A DNA stretch of 64,000 nucleotides from Streptomyces sp. NBRC 109706 (lineage in GTDB: Bacteria; Actinomycetota; Actinomycetes; Streptomycetales; Streptomycetaceae), in NCBI RefSeq assembly GCF_000974485.1, contig NZ_BBOM01000006.1, positions 806,001 to 870,000 of the forward strand, written 5' to 3'. The notes under the pieces are model-generated. The model did no database searches. It saw nothing but the letters and a program-made list of their open reading frames with translations, and had not been told where the DNA came from. Each line of letters opens with the position of its first letter. The first letter of the stretch is position 1. A program made the translations under genes and the position numbers. Positions 54,294 through 63,232 of this stretch are shown one piece after another.

Positions 54294-55001
54294 ATGCCGA
54301 TCCGTGTGATGCTCGTCGACGACCAGGCCCTGCTGCGCACCGGCTTCAAGATGGTGCTGAGCGCGCAGCCCGACATCACCGTGGCCGCCGAGGCGGGCGA
54401 CGGCGTCGAGGCCCTGGAACGGCTCGCCACCACCGAGATCGACGTGGTGCTGATGGATGTCCGGATGCCCAGGATGGACGGCGTCGAGGCCACCCAACGG
54501 ATCTGCCAGGGCGGCGCCGGCGGCCCCGGCGACCCTCGGGTGCTGATCCTCACCACCTTCGACCTCGACGAGTACGCCTTCTCCGGGCTCCAGTCCGGCG
54601 CCTCCGGGTTCCTGCTGAAGGACGTCCCGCCGGACGAGCTGCTGGCCGCGATCCGCTCCGTGCACAGCGGTGACGCGGTGGTGGCGCCCTCCACCACCCG
54701 CCGGCTGCTCGATCGGTTCGCCAGCCTGATGCCGGGCCCCGAGGTCAGGAACCGCCCCGAGCTGGATCTGCTCACCGACCGCGAACGGGAGGTGCTGCTG
54801 CTGATCGCGCAGGGCCTCTCCAACGGGGAGATCGCCGCGCGGCTCTTCGTCTCGGAGGCCACCGTCAAGACCCACGTGGGCCGGGTGCTGGCCAAGTTGC
54901 GGCTCCGGGACCGGGTGCAGGCCGTGGTTCTGGCCTACGAGAGCGGCCTGGTGCGGGCCACCGGGCAGCACGGCTCGGGGGGCGGCAGGCGGGCGCCGTA
55001 G
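54294..55001 (+). CDS. NarL/LuxR-family response regulator
   Basis: The 235-residue regulator has a receiver domain (VDD near residues 8-10, D55 in VVLMDVRMP, K in FLLKDVPP) and a LuxR helix-turn-helix (LTDREREVLLLIAQGLSNGEIAARLFVSEATVKTHVGRVLAKL). GGGGGAG precedes the ATG. It is the partner of the upstream kinase; its target genes cannot be read from context. Confidence 0.94.
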   Translation: MPIRVMLVDDQALLRTGFKMVLSAQPDITVAAEAGDGVEALERLATTEIDVVLMDVRMPRMDGVEATQRICQGGAGGPGDPRVLILTTFDLDEYAFSGLQSGASGFLLKDVPPDELLAAIRSVHSGDAVVAPSTTRRLLDRFASLMPGPEVRNRPELDLLTDREREVLLLIAQGLSNGEIAARLFVSEATVKTHVGRVLAKLRLRDRVQAVVLAYESGLVRATGQHGSGGGRRAP

Positions 55002-55067
55002 CATGAGGGGGACGTCCGGTACCGGGTCGGTCGGACCGGAACGCCCGATAAGGGAGAGAACCAAACG

Positions 55068-56027
55068 GTGAACGCCGCCTCAGCGCCCCGTAACGTCGAG
55101 GCGCACGACCGTCCGGCGCGGCTGCGCGTCGGCGTGGTCGGCGCCGGACGCGTCGGCCCGGTGCTGGCCGCCGCGCTGCGGCTGGCCGGGCACCAGCCGG
55201 TGGCCGCCTCCGGCGTCTCGGACAGCTCGCGGCGCCGCGCCGAGGCGCTGCTGCCCGGCGTGCCGCTGCTGCCGCCCGACCAGGTGCTGGCCGCCTCCGA
55301 TCTGGTGCTGCTGACCGTCCCCGACGACACGCTGCCCACGCTGGTCGCGGGCCTCGCCGAGACGGGCGCGATCCGCCCCGGACAGCTGCTGGTGCACACC
55401 TCGGGCCGCTACGGCACCCGGGTGCTGGACCCCGCGCTGCGCGCCGGCGCGCTGCCGCTGGCGCTGCATCCGGTGCTGACGTTCACCGGCTCCCCGGTCG
55501 ATGTGCAGCGGCTGGCCGGTTGCTCGTTCGGCGTCACGGCCCCGGTCGAACTGCGCATGGCCGCCGAGGCGTTGGTGATCGAGATGGGTGGCGAGCCGGA
55601 GTGGATCGAGGAGTCCGACCGCCCGCTCTACCACGCCGCGCTCGCCATGGGCGCCAACTATCTGGTCACGCTGGTCGCCCAGTCCCTCCAGGTGCTGCGC
55701 ACCGCCGGCGTCGCGGCGCCCGACCGGATGCTCGGCCCGCTGCTCGGCGCCGCCCTGGACAACGCGCTGCGCTCCGGCGACACCGCGCTCACCGGGCCTG
55801 TGGCCAGGGGCGACGCCGGCACGGTCGCCGCGCATCTGGCGGAGCTGCGCGCGCACGCCCCCGACACCCTGGCCAGCTATCTGGCGCTGGCCCGCACCAC
55901 GGCCGACCGCGCCCTGGACAGCGGGCTGCTCAAGCCCGAGCTGGCCGAGGCGCTGCTGGGCGTGCTGGCCGCCGGCGGCGAGGCCGGCGGCACCGCATCG
56001 AACGGTTCGGACGGAGCTGAGGGATGA
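55068..56027 (+). CDS. Rossmann/DUF2520 reductase, possible ketopantoate reductase
   Basis: The 319-residue protein has an N-terminal Rossmann domain (LRVGVVGAGRVGPVLAAALRLAG, DLVLLTVPDDTLPTLV, LVHTSGRYGTRVLDP, LALHPVLTFTG) and a C-terminal DUF2520 helical domain (YHAALAMGANYLVTLVAQSLQVL). The fold is that of 6-phosphogluconate and ketopantoate reductases. It overlaps panC (ATGA) at the head of a cofactor operon, so reduction of 2-dehydropantoate is the best guess. GGGAGAG precedes the GTG start. Confidence 0.85.
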   Translation: MNAASAPRNVEAHDRPARLRVGVVGAGRVGPVLAAALRLAGHQPVAASGVSDSSRRRAEALLPGVPLLPPDQVLAASDLVLLTVPDDTLPTLVAGLAETGAIRPGQLLVHTSGRYGTRVLDPALRAGALPLALHPVLTFTGSPVDVQRLAGCSFGVTAPVELRMAAEALVIEMGGEPEWIEESDRPLYHAALAMGANYLVTLVAQSLQVLRTAGVAAPDRMLGPLLGAALDNALRSGDTALTGPVARGDAGTVAAHLAELRAHAPDTLASYLALARTTADRALDSGLLKPELAEALLGVLAAGGEAGGTASNGSDGAEG

Positions 56028-56887
56028 CCCTGACCGTGGCGCGTCGCGCCGAGGAGCTGTACGCGCACTACACGCGCGGGGCCGAGCGCGCCGTGGTGAT
56101 GACGCTCGGCGCCCTGCACGAGGGGCACGCGGCCAATATCAGGGCCGCCAGGGAGCGCGTCGGACCCGGCGGGCAGATCGTCGTCACGGTCTATGTGAAC
56201 CCGCTCCAGTTCGGCGCCGGCGAGGACTTCGAGCGCTATCCGCGCACCCTGGAGGCCGACGCCAGGCTCGCCGAGGACGCCGGCGCCGATCTGCTGTTCG
56301 CCCCCACCGACGCCGAGATGTACCCGGACGGCCGCCCGTCCGTCACCCTGGCGGCCGGCCCGCTGGGCGAGCGGCTTGAGGGCGCCTCCCGGCCGGGCCA
56401 CTTCGACGGCATGCTCACCGTCGTCGCCAAGCTGCTCCATCTCACCCGCGCCGACTACGCCACCTTCGGCCGGAAGGACGCCCAGCAACTGGCCCTGGTG
56501 CGGCGGATGGTGCGCGATCTGAACTTCCCGGTGGAGATCGTCCCGGTGCCGACCCTCCGCGATCCGGACGGCCTGGCCCGTTCCAGCCGCAACCGCTATC
56601 TCTCCCCGGCGGAGCGCGACACCGCGCTGGCGCTCTCCCGCGCGCTCTTCGCCGCCGCCGAACAGCCGGACGCGCCCGGCGCGCGCGCCGCCGCGCGCGC
56701 CGTCCTCGACAAGGCGGCCGGCGGCGACCCCCCGCTCGCCCTCGACTATCTGGCGCTGCTCGACCCGGCCACCCTGGACGAGGCGCCGGACGCACACACC
56801 GGCGAGGCGCTGCTCGCCGTCGCCGCCCGGGTCGGCACCACCCGGCTGATCGACAACGTCACCCTGACCCTGGGCGGCCGGGCATGA
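56024..56887 (+). CDS. panC: Pantoate-beta-alanine ligase
   Basis: The 287-residue enzyme makes pantothenate from pantoate, beta-alanine and ATP. TLGALHEGHAANIR holds the HxGH nucleotide motif (H32, H35), with VTVYVNPLQFGAGEDFERYPRT, the FGRKDAQQLALVRRMV loop and RDPDGLARSSRNRYLS as further family blocks. Start and stop codons overlap both neighbours (ATGA), giving tight coupling with the DUF2520 gene and nadB. Confidence 0.95.
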   Translation: MTLTVARRAEELYAHYTRGAERAVVMTLGALHEGHAANIRAARERVGPGGQIVVTVYVNPLQFGAGEDFERYPRTLEADARLAEDAGADLLFAPTDAEMYPDGRPSVTLAAGPLGERLEGASRPGHFDGMLTVVAKLLHLTRADYATFGRKDAQQLALVRRMVRDLNFPVEIVPVPTLRDPDGLARSSRNRYLSPAERDTALALSRALFAAAEQPDAPGARAAARAVLDKAAGGDPPLALDYLALLDPATLDEAPDAHTGEALLAVAARVGTTRLIDNVTLTLGGRA

Positions 56888-58665
56888 GCCGCGACGAGGC
56901 GCTGCCGCCCGCCATAGCCGGGCCGCTGCCGGCGCCCGAGCCCGGCTGGGCCGTCGAGGCGGACGTGGTGGTGATCGGCTCCGGCGTCGCCGGGCTCACC
57001 GCCGCGCTGCGCTGCGCCGCCGGCGGCCTGCGCACCGTGATCGTCACCAAGGCCCGCCTCGACGACGGCTCGACGCGCTGGGCGCAGGGCGGCATCGCCG
57101 CCGCGCTCGGCGAGGGCGACACCCCCGAGCAGCACCTGGCCGACACCCTGGTCGCCGGCGCCGGGCTCTGCGACGAACGCGCGGTCGGCGCCCTGGTCAC
57201 CGAGGGCCCGGACGCGGTCCGCCGGCTGATCGCGCTCGGCGCCACCTTCGACACCGAAGGGGACGGCGCCCTCGCGCTGACCCGCGAGGGCGGCCACCAC
57301 CGGCGGCGGATCGCGCACGCCGGCGGCGACGCCACCGGCGCCGAGATCTCCCGCGCGCTGCTCGCCGCGGTGCGCGCCGCCGGCATCGAGACCGTGCAGA
57401 ACGCCCTGGCGCTCGACCTGCTGAAGGACGCCGATGGCCACGCCGCCGGCGTCACGCTCCATGTGATGGGCGAGGGCCGGCACGACGGCGTCGGCGCGGT
57501 CCGTGCGGACGCCGTCGTGCTGGCCACCGGCGGCATGGGGCAGATCTTCTCGGCCACCACCAACCCGGCCGTCTCCACCGGCGACGGAGTCGCCCTGGCG
57601 CTGCGCGCCGGCGCCGAGGTCTCCGATCTTGAGTTCGTCCAGTTCCATCCGACGGTGCTCTATCTCGGCCCGGGCGCGGAGGGGCAACAGCCGCTGATCT
57701 CCGAGGCGGTGCGCGGCGAGGGCGCCCATCTGGTGGACGCGGCCGGCGAGCGCTTCATGCTCGGCCAACACGAACTGGCCGAGCTGGCGCCCCGCGACAT
57801 CGTGGCCAAGGCGATCACCCGCCGCATGCGCGAGCAGGGCACCGACCACATGTATCTGGACGCGCGGCACTTCGGCGCGGACATGTGGGAGCGCAGGTTC
57901 CCCACCATCCTGGCCGCCTGCCGCTCGCACGGCATCGACCCGGTGACGGAGCCGGTGCCGATCGCCCCGGCCGCCCACTACGCCTCCGGCGGGGTGCGCA
58001 CCGACCTCGCCGGGCGGACCACCGTGCCGGGGCTCTACGCCTGCGGCGAGACGGCCTGCACCGGGGTACACGGCGCCAACCGGCTGGCCTCCAACTCGCT
58101 TCTTGAGGGGCTGGTTTTCGCGGAACGCATCGCGGAACGAATCGCCGAGCGCATCGCGGAGCGCATCGCGGAACGAAGCGCCGCACGCGTCGCCGGAAGC
58201 GTCGCCGCCGCCCCCGAGCGCTCGGCGGCCGGCCCTCGTGGCCTCGACGGGCTGACCGTTCCCCGTCCGCTGCCCGGCGTCGGGCTGCCGCCGCCCGAGG
58301 CGCGGCTCGCCATCCAGCGCGCGATGACCTCGGGCGCCGGCGTGCTGCGCTCGGCCGACAGCCTCGCCGAGGCCGCCAGAACGCTGGACGCCCTGGCGGA
58401 AGATGATGACCGGAAGCCGGCGGAGCCGGGCACGGACACCTGGGAGACGGCTAACCTGCATCTGGTCGCCCGGGTTCTGGTCAGCGCGGCCCAGCGCCGC
58501 GCGGAGACGCGCGGCTGCCACTGGCGCGAGGACCACCCCGAGCGGAACGATGCGGCCTGGCGACGCCATCTGGTCGCCGCGCTGCGCACCGGAGCCGCGG
58601 GCCCTGCCCTCGCGGTCCACACCACCGACACGACCGGGTTCCCTGACGGCCCGGTCGTTCCCTAG
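56884..58665 (+). CDS. nadB: L-aspartate oxidase
   Basis: The 593-residue flavoprotein oxidises aspartate to iminoaspartate for NAD synthesis. FAD motif VVVIGSGVAGLTAALRCA, RWAQGGIAAAL, the QFHPTVLY segment, RGEGAHLVDAAGERFM and ACTGVHGANRLASNSLLEGLVF are the succinate dehydrogenase/NadB signatures. Residues about 413-436 are a repeat-encoded helix of (AERI) units inserted just after the last FAD motif, which is unusual. The fumarate reductase-type C-terminal domain follows. Quinolinate synthase (nadA) is not in the window. Confidence 0.94.
   Translation: MSRDEALPPAIAGPLPAPEPGWAVEADVVVIGSGVAGLTAALRCAAGGLRTVIVTKARLDDGSTRWAQGGIAAALGEGDTPEQHLADTLVAGAGLCDERAVGALVTEGPDAVRRLIALGATFDTEGDGALALTREGGHHRRRIAHAGGDATGAEISRALLAAVRAAGIETVQNALALDLLKDADGHAAGVTLHVMGEGRHDGVGAVRADAVVLATGGMGQIFSATTNPAVSTGDGVALALRAGAEVSDLEFVQFHPTVLYLGPGAEGQQPLISEAVRGEGAHLVDAAGERFMLGQHELAELAPRDIVAKAITRRMREQGTDHMYLDARHFGADMWERRFPTILAACRSHGIDPVTEPVPIAPAAHYASGGVRTDLAGRTTVPGLYACGETACTGVHGANRLASNSLLEGLVFAERIAERIAERIAERIAERSAARVAGSVAAAPERSAAGPRGLDGLTVPRPLPGVGLPPPEARLAIQRAMTSGAGVLRSADSLAEAARTLDALAEDDDRKPAEPGTDTWETANLHLVARVLVSAAQRRAETRGCHWREDHPERNDAAWRRHLVAALRTGAAGPALAVHTTDTTGFPDGPVVP
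58120..58191 (+). repeat. 12-bp tandem repeat x6 inside nadB
   Basis: Six consecutive 12-bp units of the GCGGAACGCATC type encode AERI-AERI-AERI-AERI-AERS-AARV between two conserved NadB blocks. Confidence 0.9.
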
Positions 58666-58678
58666 GAGAGCTTCAGTC

Positions 58679-59737
58679 GTGACCAGCAGCCCCCGACCCC
58701 CCGGCCCCCCGCAGGTAGAGCTGAACCTGCTGCCCATCGGCAGCCGCCCCGAGGCGGACGAGCCGGTCGGCGGCTGTGGCTCGGGATGCGGCTGCGGCGC
58801 CGGGCACGACGCCGAGGGCCCCGACCGGTTCGACCCCCTGGAATGCGGCCTCGACCCCGGTCTGGCCGCGCTGCTCGAAGCGGCGGGTCTCGACCCGATC
58901 CGGGTGGAGGACATCGCCCACCTCGCGATCGAGGAGGACCTGGACGGCGGCGTCGATCTGACCACCGTCGCCACCATCCCCGAGTCCGCCGTCGCCACCG
59001 GCGACTTCACCGCCCGGCAGGCCGGCACGGTGGCCGGACTGCATATCGCCGAGGCGGTGCTCTCGGTGGTCTGCGCCGACGAGTTCGAGGTGGAACGGCA
59101 TGTCGCCGACGGCGACCGGGTCGAGGCCGGCCAGGTGCTGCTCTCCGTCACCGGCCGCACCCGGGACCTGCTGACCGGCGAACGGTCCGCGCTCAACCTG
59201 CTCTGCCGGCTCTCCGGCATCGCCACCGCCACCAGGGCCTGGGCCGACGCCCTGGCCGGCACCGGGGCCCGCGTCCGGGACACCCGCAAGACCACGGCCG
59301 GGCTGCGGATGCTGGAGAAGTACGCGGTGCGCTGCGGCGGCGGCGTCAACCACCGGATGTCGCTCTCCGACGCCGCGTTGATCAAGGACAACCACGTGGT
59401 CGCCGCCGGCGGCGTCGCCGAGGCGTTCCGTCGGGTGCGGGAGGAGTTCCCGGGGGTGCCCGTCGAGGTCGAGGTGGACCACCTGGACCAGATCGAGCCG
59501 GTTCTCGCCGAGGGCGCCGATCTGCTCCTGCTGGACAACTTCAACCCTGAGGAGACGGCCGAGGCGGTGGCCCTGGTCGCCGGCCGGGCCGATCTCGAAT
59601 CCTCGGGCCGGCTCAGCCTGGACGTGGCGGCCGAGTACGCGGCGACCGGGGTGAACTACCTCGCGGTGGGCGCGCTCACCCATTCGGCGCCGATCCTGGA
59701 CATCGGCCTCGACCTCCGCTCCGAGGGGCGCTCCTGA
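58679..59737 (+). CDS. nadC: Nicotinate-nucleotide diphosphorylase (carboxylating)
   Basis: The 352-residue enzyme converts quinolinate and PRPP to nicotinate mononucleotide. IAHLAIEEDLDGGVDLTT, RDTRKTTAGLRMLEKYAVRCGGGVNHRMSLSDAALIKDNH and LLLDNF are the QPRTase signatures. The N terminus has an extra 45-residue segment containing CGSGCGCGAGH (C33, C37, C39, H43), a possible metal site not found in standard NadC. AGGAGAG lies 9 bases before the GTG. One base separates it from coaX. Confidence 0.95.
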   Translation: MTSSPRPPGPPQVELNLLPIGSRPEADEPVGGCGSGCGCGAGHDAEGPDRFDPLECGLDPGLAALLEAAGLDPIRVEDIAHLAIEEDLDGGVDLTTVATIPESAVATGDFTARQAGTVAGLHIAEAVLSVVCADEFEVERHVADGDRVEAGQVLLSVTGRTRDLLTGERSALNLLCRLSGIATATRAWADALAGTGARVRDTRKTTAGLRMLEKYAVRCGGGVNHRMSLSDAALIKDNHVVAAGGVAEAFRRVREEFPGVPVEVEVDHLDQIEPVLAEGADLLLLDNFNPEETAEAVALVAGRADLESSGRLSLDVAAEYAATGVNYLAVGALTHSAPILDIGLDLRSEGRS

Positions 59738-59738
59738 C

Positions 59739-60536
<798 letters not shown>

Positions 60537-60597
60537 ACCACCCGGGACCGCCCGGGAGGGAACACGCCGCCGACGGCCAATCAGTCGCGATTGTCTG

Positions 60598-60612
60598 TTT
60601 AGTACTTAAAGT
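60598..60612 (+). promoter_or_regulatory. AT-rich promoter-like island
   Basis: TTTAGTACTTAAA (dyad TTTA/TAAA, 60598-60610) overlaps TAAAGT (60607-60612), which lies 6 bases before the ATG of the next gene, in a region otherwise far more GC-rich. Confidence 0.4.
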
Positions 60613-60618
60613 CGGTTT

Positions 60619-60849
60619 ATGGCTACGTCTCAGGCTTCTTCCCCGACCCCGGGCGGCGACGGGGACGACAACGGTGAGCAGCGGTCGCGTCGTTCGCAGG
60701 CCCAGCGCCCGGTGCCGACTCCGGCGGACGTCTTCCCGCCACGCCGCAAGCGCCCGACGCCGCCGCCGACGGACCCGGGTGCCCCCCAGGGGGACGAGTC
60801 GGCCGGCGGGGCGGCGGAGCGACCCACGGGGGGCGAAGAGGAGGAGTGA
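60619..60849 (+). CDS. Small disordered hypothetical protein, 76 aa
   Basis: The product is almost free of hydrophobic residues: Gly/Asp/Ser/Pro-rich with a basic centre (QRSRRSQAQRPVPTPADVFPPRRKRPTPPPTDPG) and an acidic end GGEEEE. It should be intrinsically disordered and cytoplasmic. Its own AT-rich promoter region with a leaderless-type -10 supports a real gene. I do not recognise a family. Confidence 0.6.
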   Translation: MATSQASSPTPGGDGDDNGEQRSRRSQAQRPVPTPADVFPPRRKRPTPPPTDPGAPQGDESAGGAAERPTGGEEEE

Positions 60850-60915
60850 CGAGAGAGCGGCGGCGGGCGGTCGGTAGGCTGGCTCACCCGAGCAGCCCCA
60901 AGGAGGCCGATTCCC

Positions 60916-61131
60916 GTGGACTACATCGCCGCGCTCTTCGCGCCCACGGTGATGGCCGTCGCCTTTGTCTTCCTGATCGTGACCATCGTCAGGAGTCAGG
61001 GCGGCGCCAACAAGTACAAGGAGGACGCCGCGGTGGACGCGGCACTGGCCTCCGTCAACACCACGAACTCCGTTGACCCGACGGCCAGGGCCGCCGATTC
61101 CACCGCCCGCCGGGAGGCCGCCGAGGGCTGA
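60916..61131 (+). CDS. Small single-helix membrane protein, 71 aa
   Basis: One membrane helix (about residues 5-26, ALFAPTVMAVAFVFLIVTIV) is followed by a polar 45-residue tail. AAGGAGG lies about 9 bases before the GTG start, one of the better ribosome binding sites in the window. No family is recognised. It lies between the disordered protein and the BlaI-like regulator, but shares no obvious function with them. Confidence 0.65.
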   Translation: MDYIAALFAPTVMAVAFVFLIVTIVRSQGGANKYKEDAAVDAALASVNTTNSVDPTARAADSTARREAAEG

Positions 61132-61165
61132 TCCGACCGGCCGAAGCGCCCGATCGGCCCGAAGG

Positions 61166-61197
61166 AAACGTCCGTTTTATCCCTGCGGGACTATTGT
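61166..61197 (+). promoter_or_regulatory. blaI-like gene promoter with dyad
   Basis: TATTGT (61192-61197) lies 7 bases before the GTG start. AAACG-TC-CGTTT (61166-61177) is a perfect dyad at the -35 position and may be an autoregulatory operator. Confidence 0.4.
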
Positions 61198-61204
61198 TCT
61201 TCCT

Positions 61205-61615
61205 GTGCCTCGGCCATTGGGAGACCTGGAAGACGCGGTGATGACCCGCGTGTGGGAGTGGAACCGCCCGGTCACGGTGCGGGAAGTTCTCGAAGATCTG
61301 CGACAGGACCGTTCGATCGCCTATACGACCGTGATGACGGTTCTGGACAACCTGCATCAGAAGGGCTGGGTGCGCCGCGAGCAGGAGGGGCGCGCCTATC
61401 GCTATGAGGCGATCTCCACTCGCGCTGCGTACTCGGCAGCTTTGATGAATGACGCGTGGTCAGAGAGCGACAACCCGGCCGCGGCTCTCGTCGCTTTCTT
61501 CGGGATGATGTCCCCCGAGCAGACCGCATCATTGCGCGGCGCCCTCCGGGTCGTGGATGTCGCCGGAGTTCGGGTGACCGCCCCCGAAGAGGAAGACCAA
61601 CCGCCACAGCGATAA
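61205..61615 (+). CDS. BlaI/MecI/CopY-family regulator
   Basis: The 136-residue repressor has the BlaI winged helix: LGDLEDAVMTRVWEWNRPVTVREVLEDLRQDRSIAYTTVMTVLDNLHQKGWVRREQEGRAYRYEA. The C-terminal part (ALMNDAWSESDNPAAALVAFFGMMSPEQ) forms the dimer. BlaI proteins are released by a BlaR/MecR-type protease; no blaR1 gene is adjacent, so the signal is unknown. The start is set by the domain and by TATTGT at leaderless distance. Confidence 0.9.
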   Translation: MPRPLGDLEDAVMTRVWEWNRPVTVREVLEDLRQDRSIAYTTVMTVLDNLHQKGWVRREQEGRAYRYEAISTRAAYSAALMNDAWSESDNPAAALVAFFGMMSPEQTASLRGALRVVDVAGVRVTAPEEEDQPPQR

Positions 61616-61625
61616 CCTCGCCGCT

Positions 61626-62144
61626 GTGTCGGAAACCCCAACGGAAGTCACTGTCCGCCGCGCCAGGACTACGGACGTCGCGACCGTGCGCCGGCTGATC
61701 GACGCCTACTCGCGCCAGCGCATCCTGCTCGACAAGGCGACGGTCACCCTTTACGAGGACATTCAGGAGTTCTGGGTGGCCGAGCGCGACGAGGACGCGG
61801 AAGTCGTGGCCTGCGGAGCGCTGCATGTGATGTGGGAAGATCTGGCCGAGGTGCGCACTCTCGCGGTCGCCCCGACCCTCAAGGGGCAGGGTGTGGGCCA
61901 CCTGGTGCTGGAGAAGTTGCTCGGGACCGCCCGCTGGCTCGGGGTCCGTCGAATTTTCTGCCTGACCTTCGAAGTCGAGTTCTTCGCCCGCCACGGGTTC
62001 ATCGAGATCGGTGACGCGCCCGTTGACGGCGATGTCTACAGTGAGCTGCTGCGTTCCAATGACGAGGGCGTCGCCGAGTTCCTGGGACTGGAACGGGTGA
62101 AGCCCAACACATTGGGTAACAGCCGCATGCTGTTGCATCTCTGA
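61626..62144 (+). CDS. argA: Amino-acid N-acetyltransferase (actinobacterial ArgA type)
   Basis: The 172-residue GNAT protein has VRRARTTDVATVRRLIDAYS, LYEDIQEFWVAE, CGALHVMWEDLAEVRTLAVAPTLKGQGVGHLVLEKLL (acetyl-CoA loop), FEVEFFARHGF and VKPNTLGNSRMLLHL. This matches the single-domain ArgA of Mycobacterium tuberculosis, which acetylates glutamate or glutamine at the start of arginine synthesis. TAACCT, overlapping the blaI stop codon, lies 7 bases before the GTG, so it may have its own leaderless promoter. Confidence 0.9.
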   Translation: MSETPTEVTVRRARTTDVATVRRLIDAYSRQRILLDKATVTLYEDIQEFWVAERDEDAEVVACGALHVMWEDLAEVRTLAVAPTLKGQGVGHLVLEKLLGTARWLGVRRIFCLTFEVEFFARHGFIEIGDAPVDGDVYSELLRSNDEGVAEFLGLERVKPNTLGNSRMLLHL

Positions 62145-62248
62145 TTCATGTGACCGAGCGGCGGTTATGTCCGAATCGTCCCACCTCGTCTTAAGGGGTG
62201 ACCCCAGTAATCCTGGCCCGGGGTTTGTGTTTTCCCGGCAATGACGGT

Positions 62249-62276
62249 TTGATTACTTGCGCAGTACCCCTAATGG
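62249..62276 (+). promoter_or_regulatory. lsr2 promoter candidate
   Basis: TTGATT (62249-62254) and TAATGG (62271-62276) are 16 bases apart in an AT-richer leader. AT-rich tracts here could also be Lsr2 binding sites for autoregulation. Confidence 0.4.
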
Positions 62277-62306
62277 TATTCGGAACTATGAAAGAGGAGT
62301 AGCCCG

Positions 62307-62657
62307 GTGGCACAGAAGGTTCAGGTCCTTCTCCTCGATGACCTCAGCGGTGGCGAGGCTGACGAGACAGTTACGTTCGCCCTGGATGGCAAGACTTACG
62401 AGATCGACCTCAACTCCGAAAACGCCGACAAGTTGCGCGATGCGCTTGAGCCCTATGTGAAGGCTGGTCGGCGTGCCGGCAGTGGCCGCGCCGCTCGGGG
62501 CCGTGGTCGGGCGGCCGTGGCGGGCGCGACCGCCGGTGGCGCCACCCAGGACACCGCGAAAATCCGCGCTTGGGCCAAGGAGAACGGATACGACGTCAAT
62601 GACAGGGGCCGCGTTCCCGCGAACATCCGCGAGGCGTACGAGAAGGCCGGCGTCTGA
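62307..62657 (+). CDS. lsr2: Nucleoid-associated protein Lsr2
   Basis: The 116-residue protein has the N-terminal dimerisation domain (VQVLLLDDLSGGEADETVTFALDGKTYEIDL), a basic Gly/Ala/Arg linker (RRAGSGRAARGRGRAAV) and the C-terminal DNA-binding domain with IRAWAKENGYDVNDRGRVPANIREAYEKA, including the RGR AT-hook-like motif. Lsr2 silences AT-rich and foreign DNA, including many antibiotic clusters. AGGAG precedes the GTG. Confidence 0.96.
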   Translation: MAQKVQVLLLDDLSGGEADETVTFALDGKTYEIDLNSENADKLRDALEPYVKAGRRAGSGRAARGRGRAAVAGATAGGATQDTAKIRAWAKENGYDVNDRGRVPANIREAYEKAGV

Positions 62658-62689
62658 GTCGCGTCGTTATCGAACGGCCTTTCAGTCAG

Positions 62690-62707
62690 CCGTGGCGGTC
62701 CACGGCC
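62690..62707 (+). terminator. lsr2 terminator hairpin
   Basis: GCCGTGG-CGGT-CCACGGC, a perfect 7-bp stem with a 4-base loop, lies 32 bases after the lsr2 stop. A second inverted repeat, CGGGGGG (62727-62733) with CCCCCCG (62751-62757), follows. Confidence 0.6.
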
Positions 62708-62913
62708 TGGGTGAGGGTCCCTGTACGGGGGGTCGCGCTTTCCGGGCGGCCCCCCGAGGCATGTCCCCACCACCCGCCGGGTAGCCCCACCGCCCGCCCG
62801 GCGGCCTCCTCCCCGACCCCTCCCCGACCTCGTCCCCGGCCTCTTCGGAGGCCGGTCACGCCTCGTCGGCGTGCCGCCGCTCAGGGTGTTCGCGTTCGCC
62901 TGTAGCGGATGTT

Positions 62914-62927
62914 CGGGACCAGTCCCG
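62914..62927. promoter_or_regulatory. Palindrome in the clpC upstream region
   Basis: CGGGAC-CA-GTCCCG is a perfect dyad about 306 bases before clpC. The interval 62658-63232 holds hairpins and promoter elements but no gene I can support. Confidence 0.35.
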
Positions 62928-63012
62928 CATGGAGTGTCAGCCTTGGGGGGTAGGAAGTCCCTAATGGATGAGGGGGCGGTGGTTGTGGGTTCGTGGCTGG
63001 TATTCCCGGGGG

Positions 63013-63030
63013 CGTTCGCCGACGGCGTAG
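63013..63030 (+). promoter_or_regulatory. ClgR-box candidate upstream of clpC
   Basis: CGTTCGCCGACGGCGTAG fits the actinobacterial ClgR pattern WNNWCGCYNANRGCGWWS except at the first base. ClgR activates clp genes in actinobacteria. A weaker related sequence lies at 62893-62907. Confidence 0.5.
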
Positions 63031-63058
63031 TCATCCGGGGCGCCATCCCTTGGCCTGC

Positions 63059-63085
63059 GGGAACATCGTCTCGCACTATCGGGTT
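63059..63085 (+). promoter_or_regulatory. SigR-type promoter upstream of clpC
   Basis: GGGAAC (63059-63064), exactly 18 bases, GTT (63083-63085): a full SigR consensus about 150 bases before the clpC start, 29 bases after the ClgR-like box. Confidence 0.65.
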
Positions 63086-63232
63086 GGAGCTGTTGTCGCC
63101 TGTTCGGGGCACGGAGCCGGGGACAGGGGCCACTGTCGGAATGAGCGGTCCCCCGTTGCGGGACTAAGCTGCGGAAGGACAGGGAGGGGACCGACCCCTT
63201 TACTGCCTGACCGCTCTGAGGAGCGATTAACG

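Noticed and set aside
51939..55064. 1041-codon minus-strand frame
   Set aside because: It overlaps the methyltransferase in another frame and runs antisense to the kinase and regulator; no motif is present.
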